Source: Acidobacteriota bacterium
GTDB lineage: Bacteria; Acidobacteriota; Terriglobia; Acidiferrales; UBA7541
Length of the DNA: 64,000 bases
Direction of reading: 5' to 3'
NCBI GenBank assembly: GCA_003223215.1
Contig: QHYH01000099.1
Coordinates: 21,410-85,409, forward strand
A program made the translations under genes and the position numbers. Positions within the stretch are counted from its first letter, which is position 1. Each line of letters opens with the position of its first letter. Of this stretch, positions 46,716 through 56,319 are shown piece by piece. The notes under the pieces were generated by a model, which was not told the origin of the DNA, did no database searches, and saw only the letters and a list, made by a program, of their open reading frames with translations.

Positions 46716-46783
46716 CTCTAAAACAAGCTCGGCTCTAAAACAACCCGTTCTCCAAAACAGGCCGGGCCCTAAAACAGGCCGGG
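46716..46783. repeat. 17-base tandem repeat, four copies, across the methyltransferase stop codon
   Basis: Four successive 17-base units (46716, 46733, 46750, 46767) share cyCyAAAACArsCCGGG-like sequence, from CTCTAAAACAAGCTCGG to CCCTAAAACAGGCCGGG. The fourth unit contains the last codons and stop (PGLF-stop on the minus strand) of the methyltransferase, so the repeat seems to be a local duplication of that gene end. Confidence 0.85.
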
Positions 46784-47341
46784 CAAAAATCGCGGTTTGT
46801 GGCCCATTGCCGTGCGGTATTCGGGATTGGCCATGAGCACGCGTTCTTCCGCACGAATCCGCGTGGACAAGGTGATGGAATGAGCGGCGGAAGTTAGAAG
46901 GGCCGTGATCCATGCCGTGTGAATGAGCGGAAGCGAGATCATCTCCAGAATCACCCCGGTGTAATTGGGATGCCGCACGAAGCGAAACGGCCCGGTGGTC
47001 ACCACGCCGATTCGCGTGGAATCCATCACCTGGACGCTCCACAGGTCTCCTAGCGTGCGAACGACCCAGAAGCGCATTAGATTAGATGCAGAAAACAGAG
47101 CTAACATCGTCGCGCCGAGAAGGGGAAGAAAAGGCCGGTGGAGGAGGACCACTTCCAGGGCAGCGCTAACCAATACCCCGGTGTGAACGACGACCATCCA
47201 TTTGAAGTGCGGTTCGGGGACGCGAACGGCCCCTTGGGTCAGCATGCGCTCCTGGTGCTTGTGCGAAATTCGCAGTTCGACGAGCCGGAGTACTCCCACT
47301 GCGGCCAGGAGCGCCAGGTAAAGGTAACGACTCAGGCCCAT
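46769..47341 (-). CDS. Isoprenylcysteine carboxyl methyltransferase-like membrane methyltransferase
   Basis: The 190-residue integral membrane protein has four to five helices and the ICMT signature RFVRHPNYTGVILEMISLPL near residue 120, followed by RIRAEERVLMANPEYRTAM. It overlaps the upstream type III polyketide synthase by ten bases. In Bacillus the pair bpsA-bpsB has the same arrangement, with BpsB O-methylating the alkylpyrones made by BpsA. The same job is therefore inferred here. Its 3' end lies inside a tandem repeat. Confidence 0.88.
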   Translation of the reverse strand: MGLSRYLYLALLAAVGVLRLVELRISHKHQERMLTQGAVRVPEPHFKWMVVVHTGVLVSAALEVVLLHRPFLPLLGATMLALFSASNLMRFWVVRTLGDLWSVQVMDSTRIGVVTTGPFRFVRHPNYTGVILEMISLPLIHTAWITALLTSAAHSITLSTRIRAEERVLMANPEYRTAMGHKPRFLPGLF

Positions 47342-48417
47342 TGCAGCAAGAGAAATTCCGCGCTGAAGCCGGGTCCAAAAGCGGCGGCCAGCGCGTAATC
47401 GCCGGTTTTAAGGGGGCGCTTCTCAAGCCATTCCTGAAGGATGAAAAGAATGGTCGCGCTCGAGAGGTTCCCGACGTTGCCGAGGATGTCCCAGGACGGC
47501 TGTGTGTCGCACTTGCACAGGCCCAACTCCGCTTCCACATTTCCGAGCAATCGCGCGCCGCCCGGGTGCAGGATCCATCCCTTGATGTCCTCCTTTTTCC
47601 GTCCATTGCGCTCGAGGAATCCCTCCACCAGCCCGCGGATTTTTCCCCCGATCATTTCCGGAACATCTTTGTCCAAAATAATGTGAAAGCCGGAATCACG
47701 CAGGTCGAATCCCATGGCGAAAAGCGAATCGGGAAACGTATAAGTCTCAGAAATTAGAATTTTTGGTCCCGGTCCGGGATTTCCCCGGACAATCACCGCG
47801 GCGGCACCGTCGCCAAACAGAATCGAAGAAATCAGATTCGCCTGAGATATGTCTTTGCGCTGAAAGGTAAGCGACGGCAGCTCCACGGCAATGATCAGGA
47901 CGTTCCCGCCCGGATGCGCTTTCAAGTAATCCGCGGCGCGGCCGAGAGCCATGGCTCCGGCGGCGCAGCCCAGCTCGGTAAAGGGCATACGCCGCACGTT
48001 CGGACGAAAGCCCATCTGGTGGATGAGATGAGCGTCGAGTGAAGGAATCATGAAGCCGGTGCAAGAAACGGTGATGATCAGGTCGATGTCTTCCGGCTTG
48101 AGGTCGGCGCGTGAGAGACACTTTTCGGCGGCTTCGCGGCCGAGCTTCACTGCGTGTTCGATGTACTCGTTGTTGGTCTTCGAGAGCGCGCGCGGCTCAA
48201 TGGTGTAGTCGATGGGGAAAATGGAGTAGCGCTTGTGCACCTGCGCGTTATCCACGATGCTCATCATCGCTTCCACGCGCCGCTCGGGAATGTCGAAGAC
48301 GCGGCCCATGTAATACTTCACATCGTTGCGGGTGATCGTGTACGGCGGAAGCGCCGTGGCCGTCGCGGCAATCGTGGGATGCACTGCGTCACCGTTTACC
48401 CCCGGAACATGATTCAC
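47332..48417 (-). CDS. Type III polyketide synthase (chalcone/stilbene synthase family)
   Basis: This 361-residue homodimeric enzyme has the complete catalytic triad: Cys151 in ELGCAAGAMAL, His284 in GWILHPGG, and Asn317 in LGNVGNLSSAT, plus the ending AAFGPGFSAEFLLL. Bacterial members extend a fatty acyl starter with malonyl-CoA to alkylpyrones or alkylresorcinols. The start is GTG 48417 with AGGAG twelve bases upstream, a long spacing. It is translationally coupled to the methyltransferase. A starter supply from the acyl-AMP ligase at 6441 would be speculative. Confidence 0.95.
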   Translation of the reverse strand: MNHVPGVNGDAVHPTIAATATALPPYTITRNDVKYYMGRVFDIPERRVEAMMSIVDNAQVHKRYSIFPIDYTIEPRALSKTNNEYIEHAVKLGREAAEKCLSRADLKPEDIDLIITVSCTGFMIPSLDAHLIHQMGFRPNVRRMPFTELGCAAGAMALGRAADYLKAHPGGNVLIIAVELPSLTFQRKDISQANLISSILFGDGAAAVIVRGNPGPGPKILISETYTFPDSLFAMGFDLRDSGFHIILDKDVPEMIGGKIRGLVEGFLERNGRKKEDIKGWILHPGGARLLGNVEAELGLCKCDTQPSWDILGNVGNLSSATILFILQEWLEKRPLKTGDYALAAAFGPGFSAEFLLLQWA

Positions 48418-48590
48418 GGATTAGATCATCTCCTTTGGAGCGCATAGGAAGTTGCTTGGCTCTGCCCCGTTTTAACCGGTTGGATGCCGGGCGCTCGAAC
48501 TCCTGATGCTTCCTGAAGTACTGACTGTACCTCAGACCGTGCCTCTAACCCAACTATTTGCAATTCGTTGCGGCCCCATTGGCAAGCGTC

Positions 48591-50045
48591 CTAGCGCAAT
48601 CCAACCAGGCCGCGGACCGATTCAATGAGTTTTGCCGAATCGTAACCCACGCCGTCCTTAAACACTATCTCTATTTTTTCGATGTCTTTGATGTTACCGG
48701 ACGGGTCGCCGTCAATCACCACGAGATCGGCCTGCTTGCCGACGGCGAGCGTGCCGATTTTGTCCCCTTCGCCGAGAAACTCGGCGCCATTCGAAGTGGC
48801 GATGTGCACCGCCTCGAGGGGTGTGAATCCCGCTTCGACGAGCAACTCCACTTCGCGCTGGTCCCCGAATCCCGCGATCACGCCGCCATATCCTGTGGGA
48901 TCGAGTCCGGCCAGCAGCAAACCGCCCTGCCTCACAAACTCGCGCTCGAATTCCAGTTCTTTTTTGAACAGTGCCGGCCAATCCGATTTCGCGGCCCCGT
49001 CGGAAAGCAAGGCACGCCTTCTCAGGTAGGAAATGCGCGCTTCGGGAAGCATGGCATCGAGCACCCGGCCGTCGAGGGGCGCGCGGTTCGGGACCAAGGT
49101 CTCAAACACCGGCAGCGTGGAAGTGATCGCAACGTGGCGCGCCACGAGGTCGCGAATCATGTCGTGAATCGGCCCGCTCGAGACCTCGAGTGGCAGCAGG
49201 GCTTTGTCGGCCTCCGCGGGACTTGGGCACAATCCCGGTTTCTTGCCCGTGAGAAATTCCGTGTCCACCACCAAGCCGTGCTCCAAATCATCGATGCCCA
49301 AGCTTGCCGCCTCGCGAAAGCCGATGGAACAAAGATGCCCCGTCACTTTCATGCCGTGCGCGTGCGCGGCTTCGACCGCCGCGCCCAGTTCTTCCGGCGT
49401 GATGTTCTGGTAGGCCTTGAACGACGTCACGCCCTGCGCAATCCAGAATTCCACCGTGCGGCGCGCATCTTCGGCATCGGTGAGCTGATGCATTTGGAGG
49501 GCGAAGGCTCCCGGGCCTTCCAGGTACGGCCCGGTGACGTGAATCTTGGGGCCGGCCATCTTCCCGTCATCCGTGTCGCGTTTGAGCTCGAGATCCGCAT
49601 ACGGCTCGATGCTTCCCGTGGTTCGAATCGAAGTCACGCCTCCCGCCAGATACAGCCGCGGAAAACTTGCGGCATGCTCGGGGTAAAGCGGCGGCGGCCC
49701 GCCCGGCGACGGGTAATACATGTGGTCGTGCATGCCGACCAGGCCCGGAATGACCGTACGCCCGGAAAGATCAACGACCTTCGCACCTTCGGGAATCTTT
49801 GTGCTGGCGCGGTCGCCAAGCGAAGCGATCTTTCCCTCGCGAATCACGAGCGTTTGGTCGGCTCGAGGGGCCGCGCCCGTGCCGTCGATGACGCGCACAT
49901 GCGTCAGCGCAACGAGCGGCGCGTCTTCCTTTACGAACGCGCGCAGCTCGGGAGCGAGTTTCGGCGCGGCCTGGGCACGGCAACGCGCAGCGAACAAGGA
50001 AGCCAGCACCAACGAACAGAAAACCGGGAACAACCCTTTTCGCAT
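48591..50045 (-). CDS. Exported amidohydrolase-family protein
   Basis: From ATG 50045 this gives 484 residues with a signal peptide (GLFPVFCSLVLASLFAARCRA). The amidohydrolase beta-barrel starts with VRVIDGTG, GRTVIPGLVGMHDHMYYPS (metal pair in HDH, where HxH is the usual form), then VTGHLCSIG and DDLEHGLV for further metal ligands, GLDPTGYGG with a catalytic Asp, and the closing FLGEGDKIGTLAVGKQADLVVIDGDP. It is like imidazolonepropionase-type exported enzymes of unknown substrate. A divergent alpha/beta hydrolase gene starts 187 bases away. Confidence 0.88.
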   Translation of the reverse strand: MRKGLFPVFCSLVLASLFAARCRAQAAPKLAPELRAFVKEDAPLVALTHVRVIDGTGAAPRADQTLVIREGKIASLGDRASTKIPEGAKVVDLSGRTVIPGLVGMHDHMYYPSPGGPPPLYPEHAASFPRLYLAGGVTSIRTTGSIEPYADLELKRDTDDGKMAGPKIHVTGPYLEGPGAFALQMHQLTDAEDARRTVEFWIAQGVTSFKAYQNITPEELGAAVEAAHAHGMKVTGHLCSIGFREAASLGIDDLEHGLVVDTEFLTGKKPGLCPSPAEADKALLPLEVSSGPIHDMIRDLVARHVAITSTLPVFETLVPNRAPLDGRVLDAMLPEARISYLRRRALLSDGAAKSDWPALFKKELEFEREFVRQGGLLLAGLDPTGYGGVIAGFGDQREVELLVEAGFTPLEAVHIATSNGAEFLGEGDKIGTLAVGKQADLVVIDGDPSGNIKDIEKIEIVFKDGVGYDSAKLIESVRGLVGLR

Positions 50046-50231
50046 GAATCCACCCCGGAGGCGATTGTCGGGCTGGGGCAGTTTATGCACCCAGCAGCGC
50101 TAAAGCAAGGATGTTTGACGTGAAACACCTCAAAACATTCCATCGCCAGGCCTCCCGCTCGGTCGCAAACCCGGTCGGGTGCTGTTTGTGATAGAGTCCA
50201 CTCCTTCCGGAGCAAATTCTTGAGGTGCGTC

Positions 50232-51326
50232 ATGCCCAGATCCTTCCTACGAGTGCTCGTTTGCTTGTTTACCGCGCTCTTCCTGCGCGAATCGCCGGCA
50301 GCCGGACAGCAGGCCGCGACGCCGGCGTCGACCGAAGGCGACTTTGTCGTGAAGAATTTCCAGTTTCGCTCCGGCGAATCGCTCCCGGAGCTGCGCCTTC
50401 ACTACACAACGCTCGGAAAGCCCGCGCGCGACGCCCAGGGCCGTACCACCAACGCCGTCTTGATCCTCCATGGCACCGGCGGCACCGGCCAGCAATTCCT
50501 GCAACCCATTTTCTCGGGCGAACTGTTCGGCCCGGGCCAGCTTCTCGACGCTGCGCGCTACTACATCATTCTTCCCGACGGCATCGGCCACGGAAAATCC
50601 TCCAAGCCCAGCGACGGCCTGCATGCGCATTTCCCGCAATACGACTACGACGACATGGTTGCCGCGCACCATCGCCTGACGACTGAAGGCCTCGGCGTGA
50701 ACCATCTCCGCCTGGTCATGGGCACCTCGATGGGCTGCATGCATTCGTTTGTATGGGGCGAAACCTATCCCGATTTCATGGATGCGGTCATGCCGCTCGC
50801 CTGCCTGCCCGTCGAGATCGCCGGCCGCAATCGCGTCTGGCGCAAAATGGTGATGGACGCGATTCGCAACGACCCGGAATGGAAAGGCGGAGAATATTCC
50901 TCGGAACCGCAGCAGGCCCTGCGCACGGCCCTCGACTTGCTGCTGATTGCCGGCAGCGCGCCGCTCTATATGCAGAAAACTTTGCCCACGCGAGATGCCG
51001 CCGACAAATATCTCGAGGACTATTTCAAGGCGCGCTCCGCCGGGCTTGATGCCAACGATCTCTTGTACCAGGTGAACGCTTCCCGCAATTACAATCCTTC
51101 GCCGCAGCTCGAAAAAATCACCGCGCCCGTCATGTACATCAACTCCGCCGACGATTTCATCAACCCGCCCGAACTCGGGATTGCCGAACGCGAAGGCAAG
51201 AAGGTGAAAAACGGCCGCTTCGTCCTGCTGGCGATCTCCGAGGAAACCCGCGGCCACGGCACGCACACGCGTGCGGCGGTTTGGAAGCAGTACCTGGAGG
51301 AGTTGCTCGGGAAGGCCGCCCGGTAG
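50232..51326 (+). CDS. Exported alpha/beta hydrolase (homoserine acetyltransferase-like)
   Basis: ATG 50232 follows GAGGT by five bases and is preferred to an earlier TTG. The 364-residue protein has a signal peptide (FLRVLVCLFTALFLRESPAAG). The fold elements are FRSGESLPELRLHYTTLGKP, NAVLILHGTGGTGQQF, LPDGIGHGKSSKP, the nucleophile elbow MGTSMGCMHSF (family GGSMGG), IAGRNRVWRKMVMDAI, and the last His in TRGHGTH. The layout resembles MetX, but the exported location and changed elbow suggest a hydrolase. Confidence 0.85.
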   Translation: MPRSFLRVLVCLFTALFLRESPAAGQQAATPASTEGDFVVKNFQFRSGESLPELRLHYTTLGKPARDAQGRTTNAVLILHGTGGTGQQFLQPIFSGELFGPGQLLDAARYYIILPDGIGHGKSSKPSDGLHAHFPQYDYDDMVAAHHRLTTEGLGVNHLRLVMGTSMGCMHSFVWGETYPDFMDAVMPLACLPVEIAGRNRVWRKMVMDAIRNDPEWKGGEYSSEPQQALRTALDLLLIAGSAPLYMQKTLPTRDAADKYLEDYFKARSAGLDANDLLYQVNASRNYNPSPQLEKITAPVMYINSADDFINPPELGIAEREGKKVKNGRFVLLAISEETRGHGTHTRAAVWKQYLEELLGKAAR

Positions 51327-51374
51327 TTTTTGACCTCGGTCCTAGACTAGGTTTCAACCGTCGCCCAAAAAACT

Positions 51375-53210
51375 CTACCGCGCAGTTTCCTGGCTTGCGC
51401 GGATTTCCTGCCAGCGGCGCGGGCGCTTATTGGCTTGCAGGACCTTCTTGCGCAAGCGAATGGTCTTCGGGGTGATTTCCACGTACTCGTCGTCGGCGAT
51501 AAATTCAATCGCCTGTTCGAGGCTCAATTCGCGGTGGGGAATCAGCCGGATGGCTTCGTCCGCCGTCGACGAGCGCATGTTGGTCAGCTTCTTTTCCTTC
51601 GTGACGTTCACGTCCATGTCCTGCTCGCGCGAGTTTTCGCCGACAATCATCCCTTCGTAAACGTCAACACCGGGACCGATAAACAGCTCGCCCCGCTCCT
51701 GCAAATTCCACAGTGCGAAAGCCGTCGAAACTCCGGCGCGGTCGGCCACCAGCGCGCCCGTAGGACGCAGCGCCATCTCCCCGCCATATTGCGTCCAGCC
51801 ATCGAAGAGCGAGTGAATCAGCGCCGTCCCGCGCGTGTCGGTCAGCAGCTGGCTGCGCAATCCGATCAATCCGCGGGAAGGAATCTTGAAGTCCAGCCGC
51901 ACGCGCCCCGAGCCGTGATTGCTCATCTTGGTCATCTCGCCGCGGCGGCCGCCGATGGTCTCCATGATGATGCCGATGAAATTGTCGGGAATGTCGACCA
52001 CCAGGCGCTCCACGGGCTCGAGCTTGCTTCCCTTTTCCATGCGCGTCACGATTTCCGGCTTGCCCACCATCAACTCGAAGCCCTCGCGCCGCATGGTCTC
52101 GATGAGAATCGCGAGTTGCAGCTCGCCGCGCCCCAGCACGCGAAACGATTCCGGCGTGTCGGTGTCCTCTACGCGAATCGAGACGTTGGTGAGCAGTTCT
52201 TTTTGCAGGCGGTCGCGGAGGTCGCGCGAGGTCAGATACGCGCCGTCATGGCCGGAAAGCGGCCCGCTGTTTACCGTGAAAATCATGGCCAGCGTGGGCT
52301 CGTCAATCAGCAAAGGCTCGAGCGGCGCCGGCGAAGCGAGGTCGGTGATGCTCTCGCCGATTTGAATGTCTTCGACGCCGGCAATCGCCACGATATCGCC
52401 CGCGGCAACCTCTTCGGCTTCGTCGCGCTCGAGTCCCCGAAAGGTGAAAAGTTTCGTGATCTTGGTGGGCTGGAGTTTTCCGTCGAGCTTGCTGACGCCG
52501 ACTTCCTCACCGCGCCGCAGCGTGCCGTGGAACACGCGGGCAATCGCGATGCGTCCCAGAAACTCGCTGTAGTCCAGGTTCATCACTTGGATTTGCAGGG
52601 TGCCTGCGGGATCGCCCGGCGGCGCGGGAATGTGTTTCACGATGGCTTCAAAAAGCGGCAGCAAATCCTTCGAATGGTCGCCAGGCTTGGCTTGCGCCAC
52701 GCCGTCGCGCGCATTGGCGTAGACGATGGGAAAGTCGAGCTGGTCTTCCGTCGCATCCAGATCGATGAAGAGGTCGTAAATCTCGTCGAGCACTTCTTTG
52801 GGGCGCGCGTCGGCGCGATCGATTTTGTTCAGCACGATCACCGGCGGCAGCTTGGCGGCCAGCGCCTTTTGCAGCACGTAACGCGTTTGCGGCAGCGGCC
52901 CTTCGCTCGCATCCACCAGCACGACCACGCCGTCGACCAGCCGCAGCGCGCGCTCGACTTCGCCGCCAAAGTCGCTGTGACCCGGGGTATCCACGATGTT
53001 GATTTTCGTGCCCCGGAAAAACAGCGCGGTATTCTTCGCCAGAATGGTGATGCCGCGCTCGCGTTCCAGTTCGTTCGAGTCCATCACCCGCTCGACCACC
53101 GCTTCGTTGGCGCGGAAAATGCCGCTTTGCTTCAGCATGGCGTCGACCAGCGTGGTCTTGCCGTGGTCCACGTGCGCGATGATGGCAATGTTGCGAATCT
53201 CTTGACTCAT
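51375..53210 (-). CDS. typA: Ribosome-associated GTPase TypA/BipA
   Basis: The 611-residue translational GTPase has G1 [10 protein letters not shown]2 RERGITI, G3 [15 protein letters not shown]4 LNKIDRADA, and the family C-terminal part with [32 protein letters not shown] and the [27 protein letters not shown] block. It acts on the ribosome in 50S assembly and stress response. Length and all motifs are complete. The start at 53210 lacks a strong ribosome site, but the N-terminus [19 protein letters not shown] is typical. Confidence 0.98.
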   Translation of the reverse strand: MSQEIRNIAIIAHVDHGKTTLVDAMLKQSGIFRANEAVVERVMDSNELERERGITILAKNTALFFRGTKINIVDTPGHSDFGGEVERALRLVDGVVVLVDASEGPLPQTRYVLQKALAAKLPPVIVLNKIDRADARPKEVLDEIYDLFIDLDATEDQLDFPIVYANARDGVAQAKPGDHSKDLLPLFEAIVKHIPAPPGDPAGTLQIQVMNLDYSEFLGRIAIARVFHGTLRRGEEVGVSKLDGKLQPTKITKLFTFRGLERDEAEEVAAGDIVAIAGVEDIQIGESITDLASPAPLEPLLIDEPTLAMIFTVNSGPLSGHDGAYLTSRDLRDRLQKELLTNVSIRVEDTDTPESFRVLGRGELQLAILIETMRREGFELMVGKPEIVTRMEKGSKLEPVERLVVDIPDNFIGIIMETIGGRRGEMTKMSNHGSGRVRLDFKIPSRGLIGLRSQLLTDTRGTALIHSLFDGWTQYGGEMALRPTGALVADRAGVSTAFALWNLQERGELFIGPGVDVYEGMIVGENSREQDMDVNVTKEKKLTNMRSSTADEAIRLIPHRELSLEQAIEFIADDEYVEITPKTIRLRKKVLQANKRPRRWQEIRASQETAR

Positions 53211-53428
53211 GGTTTTTTGTCTGAATAGCGCGCTCGTGCGCCGGCTCCTCTAAACACAAAAATAGCCGCTCCAAACAACCAGCAGCCCGGATATGTCTCC
53301 TTTTGGGGATCGCTTCTCGAGGTGCGGTCGAACCGTTTCCAGTGTAACAGAGCCGACCCGCTTTCGTGTACTATCCTGCCGTAAGGGCCGCAAGAGTAAT
53401 CGCCAGTTTGGCGGGCGGAATCAGGCAA

Positions 53429-53788
53429 ATGAAGATCGGCTCTATCGTCATTCGCTCGTATGAGTTTGACAAGATGCTCGCGTTCTGGCAACAAGCACTC
53501 CACTACGTTCCGAGAGAGCCGGCAACAAGCGGCTCCGGTCGTTCTTCGCGACCCTCAGGGGAAGGGGCCGAACCTGTCTTTGAACCGCGTTTTGAGAGAA
53601 ACGTTCCGGCAAGCGAAGCAGACTGCACCTCGACCTGTCCACAACAATCGAGAGGCGGAAGTCGAACCTTTAACCAGCGTTGGGGCGACCCCCGCTATCC
53701 CTGGCGGTATAAACCGGGCCGCGACTTCGTTGTTTTGCAAGATCCCAGCGGCAATCTTTTCTGCGTGGTCGAGAAAGCCGACGGCTAA
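53429..53788 (+). pseudogene. Frameshifted VOC/glyoxalase-fold gene
   Basis: Pieces in different frames make one VOC domain: MKIGSIVIRSYEFDKMLAFW (start 53429), then VVLRDPQGKGPNLSLNR, then RSRLHLDL, then NNREAEVEPLTSVGAT, then RYPWRYKPGRDFVVLQDPSG and NLFCVVEKADG to the TAA at 53786-53788. Moving through them needs four frame changes (near 53525, 53600, 53632 and 53690). The order and spacing are as in intact family members of about 120 residues that act on small metabolites. So many lesions make real decay more likely than a single sequencing error. Confidence 0.8.
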
Positions 53789-53818
53789 CCGAACCAAGGC
53801 AAGGAGGAGGAAAAACTC

Positions 53819-55705
53819 GTGCGACCGTTTACACTTGACGGGAAGTATGTCTATTTGGTCTTGCCCCTTGTTCTTCTGGCCAGAGCTGCCGCCGTGCCGC
53901 AAGAGCGCGCCGACTATTCGAAGATCTTCGATAAGACCGACGTCATGATCGCCGCCCGCGACGGCGTGAAGCTGCACACGGAAATCTATTCGCCCAAAAA
54001 CGTGTCCGAGCCCCGGCCCATCATCTTCGAGCGCACCCCGTATGGTCTTGCCGACGACGAAAAAGGCTACAGCCGCAAACTCGGCCGCTACGCGGAAATG
54101 ATTCCCGACGGCTATATCTTCGTCTTGCAGGACATTCGCGGGCGCTACGGCTCGGAAGGCAAATTCGTCATGCAGCGGCCCGTTCGTGATCCGAAAAATC
54201 CCAAGGCCATCGATGAAGGCACGGACACCTACGACTCGATCGACTGGCTCGCTAGAAACGTTCCCCGCAACAACGGCCGCGTCGGGCTGCTCGGCGTCTC
54301 CTACGGCGGCTGGCTCACCGTGATGGGCATGCTCGAGCCGCACCCGGCGCTCAAAGCCGTTTCCGAGCAGGCTTCCCCCGCCGACATGTTTCTCGGCGAC
54401 GATTTTCATCACAACGGTGCGTTCCGCCTGAGCTACGGCTTCGAATACTCCACCATGATGGAGACCGACAAGACCAACTTTTCGTTTCAATTTGATTGCT
54501 TCGATACTTATGAGTGGTACCTGCAGCTCGGCGCGCTTTCGAACGCCAGCAAAAAGTACATCCACGGAGCGCTTCCCACGTGGAACGACTTCGTCGCGCA
54601 TCCCAACTACGATGCTTTTTGGAAGCAGCAGGCCATGCCTTACATCCTGACGCGGCCCCGGGTGCCAAACCTGAATGTCGCCGGCTGGTGGGACCAGGAA
54701 GATTTCTACGGCCCCATGAAAATCTACGAGATCCTCGAAAAAGAAGATCCCGACCACCTGAATTATCTCGTCGCCGGCCCCTGGAACCACGGCGGCTGGG
54801 CGCACGGCGCGGGCAATTCGCTCGGCCTCATTCCCTTTGGCAGCGACACCGCGCTTTATTTTCGTCAGAAAATCGAGGCCCCATGGTTTGCCTACTGGCT
54901 GAAGAACCAAGGCAGTCTCCCTCTGAAAGAAGCCTTGCTCTTCCAGACCGGCAGCGACACCTGGGTGAAATTCGATTCCTGGCCTCCGCGCGAAGCCAAA
55001 ACGCAGAATCTCTACTTTCACCCCGACAGCAAGCTCTCCCTCGACGCCCCGACCGAAGAATCCGCCGAGGCCTTTGACAACTACACGAGCGACCCCGCGC
55101 ATCCCGTGCCTTATCGTCATCGCCCCGTCGATATGACCTATCCCGAAGACCACCCCGGCAGTTGGTACACCTGGCTCGTCGAGGATCAGCGCTTCGTGGA
55201 CAACCGCCCGGACGTAGTCACCTGGCAAACCGACGTGCTCAAGGAAGACGTCACGCTTGCCGGCCAGGTCACCGCCAAACTCTTTGCGTCCTCGACCGGC
55301 AGCGACGCCGACTGGATCGTCAAGCTGATCGACGTGTATCCGGAAAAATATCCGGAGAAATGGCAGCTCTCCGGCTACGAGCTGATGATTGCCGATGAAG
55401 TCTTCCGGGGGCGCTTCCGCAACTCCTTCGAAAAGCCGGAGCCGATCTCGCCCGGCGTGGTCACGCCTTTTAAGATCGATCTGCACACCGCGAACCATGT
55501 GTTCAAGAACGGCCACCGCATCATGGTTCAGGTGCAAAGCACCTGGTTTCCCCTCATCGACCGCAACCCGCAAAAATTCGTCCCGAACATTTTTGCAGCC
55601 GAGGAATCGGACTACCAGAAAGCCACCGAGCGCATTTATCGCTCGAAACGCTTCCCTTCGAGCGTGGAAATTTCCGTACTCCCTTCCGCCGCGGGAGCAA
55701 ATTGA
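53819..55705 (+). CDS. CocE/NonD-family hydrolase (X-Pro dipeptidyl-peptidase type)
   Basis: The start is GTG 53819, after AAGGAGGAGG. The 628-residue protein has a weak signal (YVYLVLPLVLLARAAA) and an S15-type alpha/beta hydrolase domain: DVMIAARDGVKLHTEIYSP, FERTPYG, VLQDIRGRYGSEG, and the nucleophile Ser161 in GLLGVSYGGW. The later YLVAGPWNHGG carries the catalytic His. The C-terminal jelly-roll (LAGQVTAKLFASSTGSDADWIVKLIDVYPE) is present. Such enzymes cleave esters, amides or X-Pro peptides; the substrate here is unknown. Confidence 0.93.
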   Translation: MRPFTLDGKYVYLVLPLVLLARAAAVPQERADYSKIFDKTDVMIAARDGVKLHTEIYSPKNVSEPRPIIFERTPYGLADDEKGYSRKLGRYAEMIPDGYIFVLQDIRGRYGSEGKFVMQRPVRDPKNPKAIDEGTDTYDSIDWLARNVPRNNGRVGLLGVSYGGWLTVMGMLEPHPALKAVSEQASPADMFLGDDFHHNGAFRLSYGFEYSTMMETDKTNFSFQFDCFDTYEWYLQLGALSNASKKYIHGALPTWNDFVAHPNYDAFWKQQAMPYILTRPRVPNLNVAGWWDQEDFYGPMKIYEILEKEDPDHLNYLVAGPWNHGGWAHGAGNSLGLIPFGSDTALYFRQKIEAPWFAYWLKNQGSLPLKEALLFQTGSDTWVKFDSWPPREAKTQNLYFHPDSKLSLDAPTEESAEAFDNYTSDPAHPVPYRHRPVDMTYPEDHPGSWYTWLVEDQRFVDNRPDVVTWQTDVLKEDVTLAGQVTAKLFASSTGSDADWIVKLIDVYPEKYPEKWQLSGYELMIADEVFRGRFRNSFEKPEPISPGVVTPFKIDLHTANHVFKNGHRIMVQVQSTWFPLIDRNPQKFVPNIFAAEESDYQKATERIYRSKRFPSSVEISVLPSAAGAN

Positions 55706-55922
55706 AGTAGCGCCTGGTGCGCGGGCAGCCGGGACAAAGGTCAGCTCGTTGGGCTTGCATGGCGTGAAGAATCGCCGCGCCAGCGGCCAGTTCCCTGGCA
55801 GACACAGGCAGCCTGCCGACTTCGACAGGCGGCTGGCCGTTCTCGAGAAAAGCCTTTGGGGATCCCGAAGAGTTTTCCATGGCCGCGAGGACCAAGGTAC
55901 TGCCTCGGAGAAGAACGCGCCC

Positions 55923-55952
55923 TTGACAACAGAGTCGGACTGCGATATATCG
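55923..55952 (+). promoter_or_regulatory. Promoter of the PadR cassette with a palindromic operator over the -10
   Basis: TTGACA (55923-55928) and TATATC (55946-55951) are 17 bases apart, a near-ideal promoter. The perfect palindrome CGATATATCG (55943-55952) covers the -10, eleven bases before the padR start. PadR proteins commonly bind ATAT-type palindromes, so autorepression is inferred. Confidence 0.7.
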
Positions 55953-55962
55953 TAACCAGACT

Positions 55963-56319
55963 ATGAAAGAGGATCTGAGCGCCATGCTGCCCCTGGCACC
56001 GGCGGCGCTGCACATTCTGCTCGCGCTTGCCGGCGAAGACCGCCACGGCTACGGAATCATCAAGGAAGTCGCGCGGCAATCGGAACATCACTACAAGCTC
56101 GGTTCCGGCACTTTGTACGGCAATCTGGAAAAACTCCTCGATCGCGGGCTGGTTAAAGAAGCGACAGGACGGACGAGCAAAGAGGATCCGCCGCGGCGAT
56201 ACTACCGGCTGACGGAATTTGGCCGGCGTGTTCTCGAGGCCGACCTCGTGCGTCTGGAAACCGTGCTGCGAGAAGCCAGGTTGCACCTCCGCGCCGCGGA
56301 ATCGGGCAAAGCCTCATGA
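55963..56319 (+). CDS. PadR-family transcriptional regulator
   Basis: The 118-residue protein is the standard small PadR: LAPAALHILLALAGEDRHGYGIIKEVARQSEHHYKLGSGTLYGNLEKLLDRGLVKEA, then a wing with DPPRRYYRLTEFGRRVLEADL. It is a dimeric repressor, cytosolic. It is the first gene of a cassette and overlaps the next gene by four bases (ATGA). The palindrome over its own -10 makes autoregulation, with derepression by an exported compound or by membrane stress, a reasonable model. Confidence 0.95.
   Translation: MKEDLSAMLPLAPAALHILLALAGEDRHGYGIIKEVARQSEHHYKLGSGTLYGNLEKLLDRGLVKEATGRTSKEDPPRRYYRLTEFGRRVLEADLVRLETVLREARLHLRAAESGKAS

Noticed and set aside
51435..53228. 597-codon plus-strand frame opposite typA
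   Set aside because: The composition (many His, Gln and Arg) is that of an antisense shadow, and typA is certain.
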